From the NCBI GenBank assembly GCA_037127255.1, contig JBANSL010000009.1:1112001-1176000 (forward strand): a DNA stretch of 64,000 bases, in the 5' to 3' direction. The first letter of the stretch is position 1. Every line of letters begins with the position of its first letter. Position numbers and translations under genes: made by a program. Shown piece by piece: positions 11,562 through 22,485 of the stretch. The stretch is from Persicaria tinctoria (lineage: Eukaryota > Streptophyta > Magnoliopsida > Caryophyllales > Polygonaceae). The notes under the pieces are model-generated. The model was not told where the DNA came from. It saw only the letters and a list, made by a program, of their open reading frames with translations, and made no database searches.

Positions 11562-13461
11562 CTCATTAAGAGCTTATGTGAAGGGTATTGTGATGTTGAG
11601 CCTTTGAAGCATCTTTATGAAATGCTGGAACTTCTTCTTTGCCGGATCATTTGGAGATTTCGTCAGGAAAGGCAGCTTTTTCTTTGGCGGAGGTGCTGAT
11701 GTCGAGTGGAGGGGGTCGATATCGAGTGATGTCTGGTCGATATCGACCTGTGTCTGATTAATATTGAGTTGATTTGCTGGCCTCGGACTTTCTCGAGGAA
11801 TTGGGGTGATTTCAACCCTAAGGGGGTCGATATCGAGTGGAGGTCGGTCGATATCGATTGGTCTCCAGTGCCCTCTTCCTCCATCGTTTTCTTAAGTGTT
11901 TGCATTTGTCGCCCACTTCTTAGATTCATGGTAGCCACTTGTCCAGTGGATTTACCCTTAGGGTTAGGTTCAGAGGTTCCAGGGAGCGTACCTGATTGTT
12001 TGGGGACGGATGCCGCCATCTGGCCAATCTGCGTGTCAATCGATTTCCTCCAAATATCGATTTCCCCAAGCCTAGAGTTGACACCATGCAGCTGAGTGTG
12101 GATGGAATTGATGGACTGCTTGGTGTCTGAATGATTCCTACGAATCTCCTCAAGGATGGTCTGCCAGTCATCCCCCTTACCTTCTCTATTAGGGTGACCA
12201 AGAGCTCTTTAGGGAGGGGGATTCTGATGTTGGGGCTGGCGATCGTAGCTCCAGTTCTGGTTGTGATGTGGCCCTGAGTAATGTCCCCCCGCGTACCTTA
12301 ACTTCTCGTGGCTCTCTCCTTGTTGTACTTGATCGACATGTGGGCACGCAGTAGTGTTGTGTCTCACAGACCCACATTCCAAACAAGGTTTATCTTTAGA
12401 GAGGAATTTAACTTGTTTGGTAAGGCGACGTACCTGATCGTTGTGAAACTGGTCCCTAACGTCTGCATCAACTTCCTTGGGTGGCACATACAACATCATA
12501 GATAGGGCAGGCCTTTCATACCTTTCGTCAGATGCGGCCGCAGAAGTCCCATATGTGTTGTCGTAGTTGGCCAGTGTCTCAAATACCTCTCATGCTCGGC
12601 GTGGAGTGTTTCCAAGATACTCATAGTTGGTGTAGTTGTTGATCCGATCCTTAGTAGGCGCATCCAGGCAATTGAAGATGATCTCCTTGATGACGTAGGG
12701 TAGTTGTCCATCCGTAGGACAAGATTTCATAAGCCTCTTGTAGCGCTCCCAGACTTGTTCAAGTGGTTCCCCTGGCTTTTGTCTGAAGCCGTAATTTGTT
12801 GTCTGAGGGCAGCTGTCTTTGCATGAGGAAAAAACTTGTTTTGGAAAAGGTCCTGTAGCTCGTTCCACGTGCAAATTGATCGTGCAGACAATCCTTCCAG
12901 CTACTATTGTGCTATTCCTGCAAGGGACCAACGAAAAGCCTTTAATTTTAAATATTCAAGATTAGCACCATTAGCTATAGCTTCGCATAAGTCTATAAAA
13001 GTGGTGACATGCTCTAAAGGGCATTCATTAGTTCTTCCTCTAAATTGACTCCTTCTAATTTCAGTAATAAAAGAAGGACGAATTTCAAAATTAATAGCGA
13101 GAAGAACGATCGTTAATTTTGGAACTTTCAGAGTAGGATGCAGATATTCCTTGGCCTTGGCTGGGATATGCCCTATCCGCTCCTCAAGTTCCCTTCTCTC
13201 ATTGACCTCGCGATCTACCCTTGCCTCCCACCGTTGCTGGTTCTGTGCATATTCCGCCTCTCGTCGGGCGTGTTCAGCTTCTCTGGTGGTGACTGCGTCA
13301 ATATATCGCCGGAGTTGCTCAAGCTCCTGTGCTGGTGTGAGTTGGCCCGCATTCTCATTGTCGGATGTTGACATGAGTCTCCTTTTAAGCCTTTGCTTAA
13401 GATGAAAAAACCGCTCTGGCCCGAGAATTGGGTCTATAGGCGTGCGATCAGTTCTTCGCAT
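11562..13461 (-). pseudogene. Athila-like gag, element B, multiple frameshifts
   Basis: Start at 13461 (MRRTDRTPIDPILGPERFFH). A charged coiled stretch follows (LEQLRRYIDAVTTREAEHAR, ARVDREVNERRELEERIGH), then the capsid part AINFEIRPSFITEIRRSQFR and LEYLKLKAFRWSLAGIAQ. A stop at 12904 and several frame slips follow. Later pieces are a zinc knuckle CLECGSVRHNTTACPH near 12335-12380 (CX2CX4HX4C) and the Athila-type LPGTSEPNPK..LRSGRQ block near 11920-11990. Decamers encode SISTDLHSISTP further down. Role in the family: capsid and RNA binding. Confidence 0.75.
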
Positions 13462-13566
13462 GCACCTGAGAAACAAAAACAAAAAGAAGCAAGTAAAAGG
13501 GAACTAAAAGTAAAAACAAAATATAAAGAAAAGAAATAGAACTAAAAATGGCGCGATTGATGGCTT

Positions 13567-13583
13567 CCTCGGCAACGGCGCCA
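13567..13583 (-). other. Primer binding site of element B (tRNA-Asp type)
   Basis: Reverse strand TGGCGCCGTTGCCGAGG, four bases from the 5' LTR end. Matches the tRNA-Asp-type PBS of Athila. Confidence 0.85.
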
Positions 13584-13587
13584 AATT

Positions 13588-14914
13588 TGTTAGGAAGAAA
13601 TGTCAAGTATGAAATATAAATAAATATAAAAACAAACTGACTCCCTATCTCAGCAAATAAATACAAGACTTCCTCCCGTTGTCGTAGAAGGTAGTCAGGA
13701 TCGATCCACGAGGAAGCGTGTCAGCGATTGCCTTTTCAGTTCAAATCTCAGCAAAAAATCAACCAGACAAAAAGCAAACACGGAGAAAAAGCAGAAGACA
13801 GAGAAAAAGCATAAACTTATGTCGATATCGACTTGGGCTAACTTGATATCGAGTATAAAAATCAACTGCAGCAACTCAATATCGACTCCAACAGAAACTT
13901 AAAATCCGAAATTTGTGAAATAAATCAATGAAATAAAGACTTCCAATATCAAGGTTTCAACACCACAACGATAACCATGTAAAATAACACATAAAGGCAT
14001 AAAAGATCATGCTTTTCATCAAATAACTCTCGTTATTAACAAATAGGAAGATAGAGGTTTTCGCATAAACCCTAATTGTTACTTGGCTTGGCTTGTATTG
14101 ATTGAATTAAATCCAGCCCTCTAATGCCTTATTTATAGTGTTCCATGTAGCTATTCTAGGATGGAACAATTATATCTAAATCTATCTAATAACATAAGAT
14201 AAAACATTATGATAAAAGGAAATAAATCTAAAAGGGAACTATATCTAAAGTAGGTAAATATCTGTTCCATCTTGATAGAACTTGATAGAATTTTATCTTG
14301 TGGATATCTTCATTGGACTTTGGATAGAACTTTGATTAGAACCCGGATACCCTCGAAATCGGCCACTGTGGGTCTAGTCGATATCGACTAGGTCAACTCG
14401 ATATCGACCTGTGTTTTCTCGTCCTCACTTCAGACACTCGATCTCGGCCTGCAAGAGACATATCGACCTCTTTCTTTAATTTCTCCAGCTTTGGTCGACT
14501 TCTAGATCTTCACTCGATATGGGAAACTCGATATCGACTTGGCTAGGTCGATATCAACCTCTTCTCTTCTTCTTCCTCTATTCTGCCTTCTTGAGGTGGA
14601 AATCGAGTGGTTTTACTCGATACCGACTATCTGAACTCGATATCGACATGTGTGTGTCGACTCGATTTTCTCGTTTCCATATCGATTTGTCCTGGTTCCG
14701 CTATATTGACTTTGAGCTTTTCCTCCTTTCTAAGAACTGCTGTAATTTGCATCGATTTCTGCGAAATTAAACAGAAACTGGTGTGTAGATTCCATAATTT
14801 GGCAAATAAGCATAAACTACATAGATTCTGAACTATTCTAGCCCAAATGTATGAAATGCATGAAGAAAACGATATAAAAGTAAGTATAAAACATGTCAGA
14901 ATAGGCTCACAAAA
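13588..14914 (-). repeat. Element B 5' LTR
   Basis: Runs from TGTTAGGAAGAAATG to GGCTCACAAAA; the final CA of the family is AA here. It is shorter than the 3' LTR because about 300 bp around the ATTGTTACT block is lost (the copy jumps from 14081 to the sequence equivalent to 6790). TATA at 14130-14137. Decamer pair at 14378/14398 and further half-decayed copies to about 14650. Confidence 0.8.
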
Positions 14915-14934
14915 GGGTATAAGGTGAGTTCAGA

Positions 14935-15380
14935 ATCAATTTTCTTTTGAAATTGAGTTCTGTTTTTTTTAGAATCTGAGTTCTGTTTTTTTTCAGAAAT
15001 TCAGTTCTATTTTTTTAAGAATCTGACCGAGTTCTATTTTTTGTAGAAATTCAACTATGTACTTTATTTAAAATTCAGAATCTGCATTTTATGTCATTTA
15101 CATCAAAAATTGAGTTCTGTATTTTTTTTAGAAATTGAGTTCTATTTTTTTTTTATAGAAATTCACTTATGTTCTATAATTTAGAATCTTTTTTTTTACA
15201 TTTTAGAATCTATTTTGTAATTCAGTTCTATTATGTAATTCAGTTCATATTTGCTCAAAAAATTCAGTGGGTTGTTTTGTAATTTAGAATCTAATTTTTT
15301 TTAACAATTTAGAAATTCAGTTCAGTTGATCAGTTCTATAATTCATTTTTGTTCTGTATTCAGTTCTGTAACTTTATTCT
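14935..15380. repeat. Degenerate short tandem repeat, GAGTTCTATTTTTT type
   Basis: About fifteen imperfect units of the form AGAAATTCAGTTCTATTTTTT, each 20-40 bp, in the right part of the hAT-like element. Low-complexity and non-coding. Confidence 0.6.
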
Positions 15381-15880
15381 TATGTATGTCATATGTGATC
15401 TAATTGTTATTACTTTTATTTCTTTTTAGAGTTCGGAAAATTGAGATTGTCTTCTTGAAAGAGATGGAGACATCCAACATCACATCAGTGCACTCTAACA
15501 CTTGCTATGGAAGTATGGGACATTGAAACTTAGGCACTTAGCTTATTTTGTAACTTTCGTTAATTTCTAAATTCTAATTGTAAATCTTGAAGATATGGGA
15601 TTATGGGAATTGGGTTGTAGTTAGTGATTTTGTACTTTTGTTATGCGACTATGGTCTATGGATTTTCCATTTTGCTGCCACATGCAATGCAAGTTATGCA
15701 ACATAACAACTATGGATTGGATTGTTAGTTGTTACTTTTGCTTTAATTAGGTTAAAACCAAACCGAACACAAACCGAACTGGCAAATAACCGAACCGATC
15801 CTAATATTTTCGGTTCGACTTTCGGTTTGGATTTTTGAGATTTTTGCTTTCGGTTTGGCCCGGTTCGGTTCGGTATTGAC

Positions 15881-15970
15881 AGTCGTCGTAGGGCTGTGCC
15901 ACGTAGGGCTGTGGATCGGTTCGGTATTGAGCCGATCCACAGCCCTACGTGGCACAGCCCTACGACGACT
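15881..15970. repeat. Perfect 39-bp inverted repeat at hAT-like right end
   Basis: Arms 15881-15919 and 15932-15970 are exact reverse complements around a 12-nt loop. Each arm contains two direct copies of TAGGGCTGTG (or its complement). The inner part is the hAT-like terminus; the outer 23 bp of the right arm would be flanking DNA if the element ends at 15947. Confidence 0.9.
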
Positions 15971-16822
15971 GGATCCGGGAGAGTGCACTACCTGATACTG
16001 CAGCGGGACCTTCCTATGCCAATGCCTTTGGATCCATCCCTACTACTTCATCGGTTTATTCGGTGATGCTCGATTTCTCGCCGTCTTTCATGCTTATGAT
16101 TGGTTTATGGATCTGGCCATTCATTTTCTAATGAGCTCGGGATATAGAGTTGATGCTGAGATAATTGATGATTATGATTTGTGATTGACACCATTTTTTT
16201 GGTAGTTCATTGGATTTCTCTTGCCAAATTATATATATACATTCCAATAATATGGACATCTTTGTTATAGAAAGGGAGAAGGATGAAATATGTTGTACTG
16301 TAAAAGTGAGTGAGGTTACAGACGTATGCCTGTTTATACAAAATAGCCAACTCTGTTTAACAAACTATTCTTAGTTAGGCCTAATCAACTTGCATAACAA
16401 TCTCACAATCTATACTGATCGATGGTGGTAAAGAATTTACCAAACTAATCTCGGACAAACGAGGACCTAACAGTATACCAGGAACAAAGGATTCCTGGAA
16501 ACTTGGAGGGGTCTCGTCTTTAAACACTCCAAAGCACTAGGAAATCATACTTCCTTTTAGTAGCATGAGCAAAATGCCATCCATAGCTTCGGAACGATGG
16601 TTATTTATTCTAATGATACATGATATACTAGGAAGGCAAACATCATCCATAGCTTTCTTTAGTCTCATAATTTATAGTTTGATTGTTTTTACTTAATTTC
16701 ATTAATAAATGCGTTGATTATATTATAAATTTTTATATTTATTATAGTATATATAAATGTAAAAATATGTATAATAGAGAAGTTGTTGGAGTTTGAAGGT
16801 AAAATGTTTAGAGATTTTTTAG
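15971..16822. other. Unassigned sequence before the peptidase pseudogene
   Basis: A short open frame (15949-16131) reads from the palindrome into WIRESALPDTAAGPSYANAF but matches no family I recognise. The rest is AT-rich, with no clear repeat. Confidence 0.4.
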
Positions 16823-18241
16823 GGAAGCTGTTTCAGCTATTTCTTCTGGACCAAATTATGATTATTATTCATCAACAGTACGCTTTACAATTTCATCACC
16901 TGTGGTGAGATATTATTGCTTTCCCGATTAATGGCCTATTTTTATTATTTTGGGATCAGGGGTAGCCTATAATCTTGTTTGAATAAAACCAGTATGTTAT
17001 GAACTACAACTTACGGTTGATCTATCATTGCACTTGACTTGTGTGCTGGCTTGTTGTGTCCGTTGACTTCAAGAATGCTTGTGTTACTAGTGTTTTTTGG
17101 GTTATTCGATATGAATCGTATCCATTGTGCTCCAGCTTGTTCTGACTTTCTTTCTTTCTCAGATGCCTGATGCTACTGTTGACTATGACTTGTCAAAAGG
17201 GACATGGCAGATTATTCAGCAGCAGAATTTGCTTCATGAGAGAACGAGAGTTCTATATGGAAAAGCCTCATCTGTTGGCCGTAATAACCTGTAAAATGTC
17301 TTAAGCTTCGACAATTCTAATGAAAAAGACTTGGAAGCTGGGTGTCCGTGGAATGACCTCACTGAATTTTATGCTTGTGAACGGCATGATGTTTCTTCAG
17401 AAGATGGTGTCGTGGTTCCTCTAACTCTTGTCTACTCTCACAGATAAAGAAAAGAAAATCAAAACCCTGCAATACTTCATGGCCATGGAGCTTATGTTGA
17501 AATATTGGACAAAAGATGGCGAAGTGAGCTAAAGAGCCTTCTTGATCGTGGTTGGGTTATTGCATATGCAGATGTTAGGTAAGTTGAATGCACATTATTT
17601 CTATTTCTTATTCAGTTAATCCCTGAATTTAGCTTGATTAATCGCACAGGCGAGTTACTTTGAAATTTTGCCTCCAATACAATGTATGTACTTCTTGTTG
17701 CAATACAGAGGCGGATGATAGAGCAAGCTTTTAACAAAAATAAAATTGCTGGGTGAATCATATTTTTGACGGCTTTATTTTTGGGCTCATAATCAAGCCC
17801 ATATAACTCGCATTAACATTGAAACTCCTTTAGTCCTTAGTTTAATTACTGCAACATTTCACCACTTACACTAAGATTAAAAAGAATAATTTATCCCTAT
17901 TGATCACTCCTCAAGACTACAAAATCCCTCACCGTAGTTATTTAATCTATTGTCTTCACAAATTAGGTATGTCTATGAATTCTCTTTTAGTATTCTTTTA
18001 AAACTATTTATTTATTTCCTAAATTTCATAATTTGAGTTTTGAATTGTTTGATAATTTAATTATAGAAATTAGGATTAATGTATTTTATAATGCTTATAC
18101 TTTACATAATCTATCATCACTGAAGGTTTGATTGTTTTAGAGGGGGAAACACTATTGCAATATATTCTTGTGTATCCTAGTTGTCCTTACAGAAGGTTTG
18201 ATTGTTTTAGAGGTGGAGGTGACATGGGAAAAAAGTGGCAC
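16823..18241 (+). pseudogene. Prolyl-oligopeptidase-family (oligopeptidase B-like) pseudogene, 5' part
   Basis: Three exons can be traced. 16823-16904 reads EAVSAISSGPNYDYYSSTVR and ends at a GT donor. 17163-17578 reads MPDATVDYDLSKGTWQIIQQ, LLHERTRVLYG, WNDLTEFYACERHDV, then NPAILHGHGAYVEILDKRWR and GWVIAYADVR. 18211-18241 reads GGGDMGKKWH. These match plant serine peptidases of family S9 near the start of the alpha/beta-hydrolase domain. In-frame TAA stops at 17292-17294 and 17445-17447 disable it, and the usual GAYGE is GAYVE. The N-terminal propeller exons are not found upstream. Element C is inserted between the codons for KKWH and HDG; the gene continues at 31606. Confidence 0.85.
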
Positions 18242-18451
18242 TGATGTCACTAAAATAGTTAGGTTTTTTTGCACATTTTAGCTTCATGTTCTGTATACTT
18301 TGCATATTTCGGGCTGGGAATATGTTGAATTTATGTAGTATACGCTTATTTGCAAGAAATGGAGATCTACATAAGTTTTGGTTTAAAATTACAGAATTTG
18401 GAGCCATTTCGGGACAAAACCAAGAAGCAAAGACGGAGGCTACACTTTACT

Positions 18452-19058
18452 CGATATCGAGTATTGGTCCTCGATATCGATAAAGGAGTCTGAGCAAATG
18501 CCAGATCGAGGACAAGCTGATCGAGGAGATGAAAACAAAGCAACCCAACTCTAGGACACTCCTCGATATCGAGTTAGTTACTCGATATCGATAAAGTTGA
18601 AAACCACACCCGGAGTCGAGGAAGAGCACCCAACAACCCAAGTCATACTCGACTTGGCCAGACAACAGGACACTGAGCGCCACTCTCCTCGATATCGAGG
18701 AAACTCCTCAATATCGACGAACCCAGAGTCACATGCCCGAGCAATGTTGAGGAGAGGCTTCTCGACAACACCAGGGCAGCAAAGTCCACAACACACTACT
18801 CCTCGATATCGAGTTACTTACTCGATATCGACTAAGACCAGAGCCACTTACCCGAGCCATGTCGAGAACCAGTTACTCGAGCAAAGTCAGGCCAGCAAGT
18901 CGATATACCCAGCTCCTCGATATCGACAACATTAGTCAATATCGAGTACACCCACATCACAGATCCGAGCCAGTCCGAGGAAGAGCTACTCGACCATGTC
19001 GCTGAAGCCAAGTCGACACAACACCTTTCTCGATATCGAGGAGTTTACTCGATATCGA
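18452..19058. promoter_or_regulatory. U3 array of six paired TCGATATCGA decamers
   Basis: Pairs start at 18452/18472, 18563/18582, 18689/18708, 18803/18822, 18917/18936 and 19030/19049 (hand counted). Spacing inside pairs is 20, 19, 19, 19, 19 and 19 bp, and pair-to-pair distance is 111-126 bp. The DNA between pairs is only loosely alike (CCGAG, CTCGAC and GAGGAAGAGC pieces), so the pairs are the most conserved part of a decayed ~114-bp tandem repeat. Each decamer is a perfect palindrome or one change from it. Position upstream of TATA suggests an enhancer-like array; this is inference. Confidence 0.7.
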
Positions 19059-19327
19059 GTACCGCTTTTTTGGGCCGCGACGCCGCTGCGCCTGTCCGAG
19101 CATGACTTGGGTTGTTGGGTGTCGAGATGTCCGAGTCTATCAAGATCTATCCAAGTTTTATCAAGTCTATCAAGGATTCATCCACGGAGAAGAGATTTTC
19201 TATCTATGACAAGAAGATAAAGAGATTTTAGATATTCCCTTTTAACATTTATGTTTTATCCTTTATTTAAGTTTTATCATTAGATATAGATATAGATTCC
19301 TTTCCTTGATTAGCAAGGATTAAGCCC

Positions 19328-19335
19328 TATAAATA
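19328..19335 (+). promoter_or_regulatory. TATA box of element C 5' LTR
   Basis: TATAAATA followed by AAGCCTTAGGGGCTGAG, conserved in the LTRs of A and B. The matching segment is deleted from the 3' LTR of this element. Confidence 0.65.
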
Positions 19336-20354
19336 AAGCCTTAGGGGCTGAGTTTTTATTCATTCAATTTCAGAGATACAATTACACATAGGGGTTTTAG
19401 GAGTTCAAAGGTTTTAGGGTTTTGGCATTCTGCGAAAGTTGAGTGTCGGGATTGTAAAGACTTTGAATATAGTTTATTGCAAGTTATTTCTTTCAAATCA
19501 ATGTTTGCGATTACGATGAGGCGCGAGTAGTCCACCTACTTCTGGGGTTGGGGTGAGCCCAACGAGAGCCATGTTGGTGGATTAGCGATTGCAAAAGAAG
19601 GTATTTTATCGTTATTTTAATCTATTCCCTATGTGCTTCATCTTTGATTGAGAAATTGAAGAACTCATGTTGTGAAACTTGGGTAGTAATTAGGATTTCT
19701 ATTCGAAAGATTATAAATGCTAATTATGGAAAGGAATAGATGCAATTAGGATTATTTGTCGCGAGATTTATATTCCTACTTGTCGGATTAGGTGAAAGTC
19801 TTCTCCTTTATCGATAAAGTCACCGCCTTTTATGATTTTTATTCCGCTTTCATGGTAATCGTTGTCGCAAACCCTAATCTTGGAGGTTCTCTTTCATTCA
19901 TAAAGTTACGACTCAAAACTGCTTGCTTTTATTTTATGTTGCTCCTCGATATCGGCTATGTTTAGTCGATATCGACTACTGATTCCCGATCCTAGATCGT
20001 TGTAGCTTCTCCTGTGCAGGTACTCGACAAAGCCATCCTCGACATCGACTTGTTTACTCAATATCGAGTAGATTTGGTCGATATCGACAACTCTCCTGCG
20101 ACTGCTACTGCGTGAATCGACTTGCCTGATCTTCTGTCGACTAACCCTAGTCGAGATCGGGCACCTGTTGTCGACTTCTGTCCGTGAGATTTCACCGCTG
20201 CCTATGATCCGCTGACCAGCTTCCTCGTGGATTCGAACCTGACTTTCTCTTACTACATTGGAGGGAGTCTTGAACATCATTTGTTGGGATTCGATCGGTT
20301 TGCTTTACTTTATTTACTTACTGTTTGCATTCTCGATTCTCTCTTACAACAAAT

Positions 20355-20373
20355 TGGCGCTGTTGCCGGGGAA
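20355..20373 (+). other. Primer binding site of element C (tRNA-Asp type)
   Basis: TGGCGCTGTTGCCGGGGAA, three bases after the LTR end CA. One or two changes from the tRNA-Asp PBS typical of Athila. Confidence 0.9.
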
Positions 20374-20434
20374 GCTATCATTCGCGCCTTAGGTAGTTAA
20401 ATCTCACATCTACTTTGAGTTACGTTACAGGTAT

Positions 20435-22485
20435 ATGCGTTGTTCTTGTCAAACACCTGGTTTTGATGCCTTAGACGAACCGGAGCGCCTTATACACATC
20501 CAAGCTAAACTGAAAAGAGCCATGGCGGCCGCAGAAACACAAGAACATCTGATTGAGAGGTTTACAAGGGAACTAGCCGCAAAGGATACTACTATCGCCG
20601 CTGAGAGAGCAGGAAGGGAACAAGAAGTTGAGCGTGGGAGGTAAGCAGAAGCTGAGCTTGCCCAATACCCAACCACTGCAGTGGATTATATGCACCCGAC
20701 TCTCGTCGTGCCTGAATCGGCTATTCTAATCCCTGACAATACTTTTGAAATTCGCACTCACTTCCTTATAGAACTTAAAAATAATGATTTTGATGGAAGA
20801 TTTAATGAATGCACTCTTGAACATATTACCAATTTTTCTTACATGTGTCGAACTCTTGCCGAAGGTACAACTCTGGAATATGTCAAGATGAAGGCCTTTC
20901 GTTGGTCTCTCGCCGAACCTGCATTGAAGTGGCTAGAAGGACTAAAACCAAGATCCCTCACAACATGGGCCCAAGTAGAGCAAGAGTTTCTCAACAAATT
21001 CTTCACTCATGCCAAGACAGCACTCATCCGCCAAAAGATTACAGCTTTCAAATAGAAGCCTGAGAAGCCGCTAGCAAAAGCATGGGAACGATACAAAGAG
21101 CTACTTCGATCTTGCCCTACTCATGGACAGCCACCCTATGTCATTCAGGAGATCTTCTTCAATGCTCTTGACCAAGTCACCAAGGACAGGATCAATCAGT
21201 ACACTCGATATGAGTACTTGACGATGCCACCAGTTGACGCATGGGGTGTACTCGACAAGCTCACCAATTATGACAACAAGTATGGGGCTCCTACAAATTA
21301 TGAAGAGAATACCTATGCTAGGCCAGCCCCATACATGCCTCTCTATGAGCCGTCTAAAGAAATAGACCCTGATGTCATGGAGGAGTACTATAGAGACCAG
21401 AATCGCAAGCTCCTCAAACAAGTCAAATATCTCTATGTCAACCAACCTTGCATCGAATGTGGTTCACAACGGCACACCACTACTGAGTGCCCGCACACAG
21501 AGCAAGTCAGGATGGCAGAAATTCATGAAGAGGCAGCTTACGCAGGGGGTCCCAACCACTATATGGGGGACCAAAGGTTCTATCAACCACAACGGAACCA
21601 AGGTCCTCCTAGAAACCCCCAGCCATACAGAGCTCCAGGACATCCAGAAAGGGACCAGAGAAAGGACGATCTTCTGCTCATCTTTGAAGAGATGAGGAAA
21701 AACCAAGCACAACAGCAGCAGTCTACAAGCGCCATCAATAATCAGCTCTAGAACATCAATACAAAATTTGGAGAGCTGGATATTTGGAAGAGAAACATAG
21801 AGACCCAGATGGGTCAATTCGCGGCGCAGATTCCACGACCATCCGGGCAGCTCCCAGGGCATACAGAACCAAATCCCAAGGAGTAGCACGAACATGTTGC
21901 TGCTGTAAAGCTACGAAGTGGTCAGAAATTTCACGAGCCAAAGAATGGAGAGGAAAAGGGCAAAATTGTCCTCGACACCGAGCAACAACAACTCGATGTC
22001 GACCAAAGCTTGGTCGATATCGACAAAGTTCTCCTCAACACAGAAGAGAAGAAGAGCTCAAACGCATCTGCACAGCCCAGCATCTCAAAGCCGGCCACTT
22101 TGGCCGATATCGAGGAACATGTACTCGATATCGAGGAGAAGCAAGCCAACGTCGAGGAGTCCTCACCACCTCTGGAAGCTATTTTGGCTCAGAAAACTAA
22201 GAAGACGCTCCCATTCCCGTCCAAGAACCAAAGAGACCCAACTGACGGTAATTTTCAGTGTTTTGTAAAATTGCTTCAGAGTTTGAATGTTACTATCCCT
22301 TTTACAGAAGCACTTCACGAGATGCCTGCCTACGTCAAGTTCCTCAAAGAGATTCTTAGCAATAAGCGATCGATGACTGAGATTGCCAAGGAATGTAAGA
22401 AGATGGATTTCCCTGAGAAGCGACCTGACCCAAGTAAGTTTGTTATCACTGTTGGACTTGGTCGCCATATTTTAAAGCACTGTGT
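20435..22485 (+). pseudogene. Athila gag, element C
   Basis: Reads in one frame from the ATG at 20435 with stops at 20642, 21053, 21749 and further on, and a one-base loss near 22463-22470 before the protease. Order of parts: ERLIHIQAKLKR head, YMHPTLVVPESA, capsid part FEIRTHFLIELKNNDFDGRF and MKAFRWSLAEPALKWLEGLK, AWERYKELLRSCPTHGQPPY, zinc knuckle CIECGSQRHTTTECPH (about 21449-21496), the LPGHTEPNPKE..LRSGQ block, a decamer-coded linker (VDIDKV, LADIEEHVLDIEEK), then MPAYVKFLKEILSNKRSM. The last block is the family's gag-protease hinge. Family role: capsid assembly and packaging of element RNA. Confidence 0.85.

Larger units (their letters stand above)
5917..14914 (-). mobile_element. Element B: non-autonomous Athila-like retrotransposon
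   Basis: LTRs at 5917-7576 and 13588-14914 point in the reverse direction, with a tRNA-Asp-type primer site at 13567-13583 and a polypurine-type tract next to the 3' LTR. Flanks GGTTA (5912-5916) and GGGTA (14915-14919) give a 5-bp target duplication with one mismatch. Inside are gag, protease and only the C-terminal tail of integrase; RT, RNase H and the integrase core are absent. A solo LTR of another element interrupts the pol remnant. Structure suggests a gag-protease element dependent on an autonomous relative such as element C. Confidence 0.8.
4978..15947. mobile_element. Degenerate hAT-like element, interrupted by element B
   Basis: The left end TAGGGTTGTGCATGATTCGG is followed by a run rich in CCGAAC/GGTTCGG. 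The right end (15760-15947) is again rich in these motifs and finishes CCGATCCACAGCCCTA, the inverted form. The 8 bp outside are CTTGGTAC on the left and CGTGGCAC on the right, 6 of 8 identical, in line with the 8-bp hAT duplication. Without element B the element is about 2.0 kb and shows no transposase, so a non-autonomous hAT is the best reading. TIR divergence and the palindrome at the right end make the exact border uncertain. Confidence 0.55.
18242..20351 (+). repeat. Element C 5' LTR
   Basis: Starts TGATGTCACTAAAATAG and ends CTCTTACAACA. The U3 part (to about 19327) is dominated by the decamer array. Then come TATAAATA at 19328, the block CTTAGGGGCTGAG, and a long R/U5. Later decamers lie at about 19945-20090. 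The sequence GGGGTTGGGGTGAGCCCAAC is shared with the LTRs of A and B. Confidence 0.92.

Noticed and set aside
18447..18935. Overlapping ORFs rich in RYR, SIST and DIE on both strands of LTRs (also 30149-30644, 22919-23405)
   Set aside because: They arise because TCGATATCGA lacks stops in most frames; they contradict each other and lie in LTRs or opposite pol.
18452..19058. Regularly spaced TCGATATCGA decamers as a CRISPR-like array
   Set aside because: The unit is a 10-bp palindrome in pairs inside a plant LTR, intervals are related to each other, and no cas genes occur; it is a retroelement U3 repeat.
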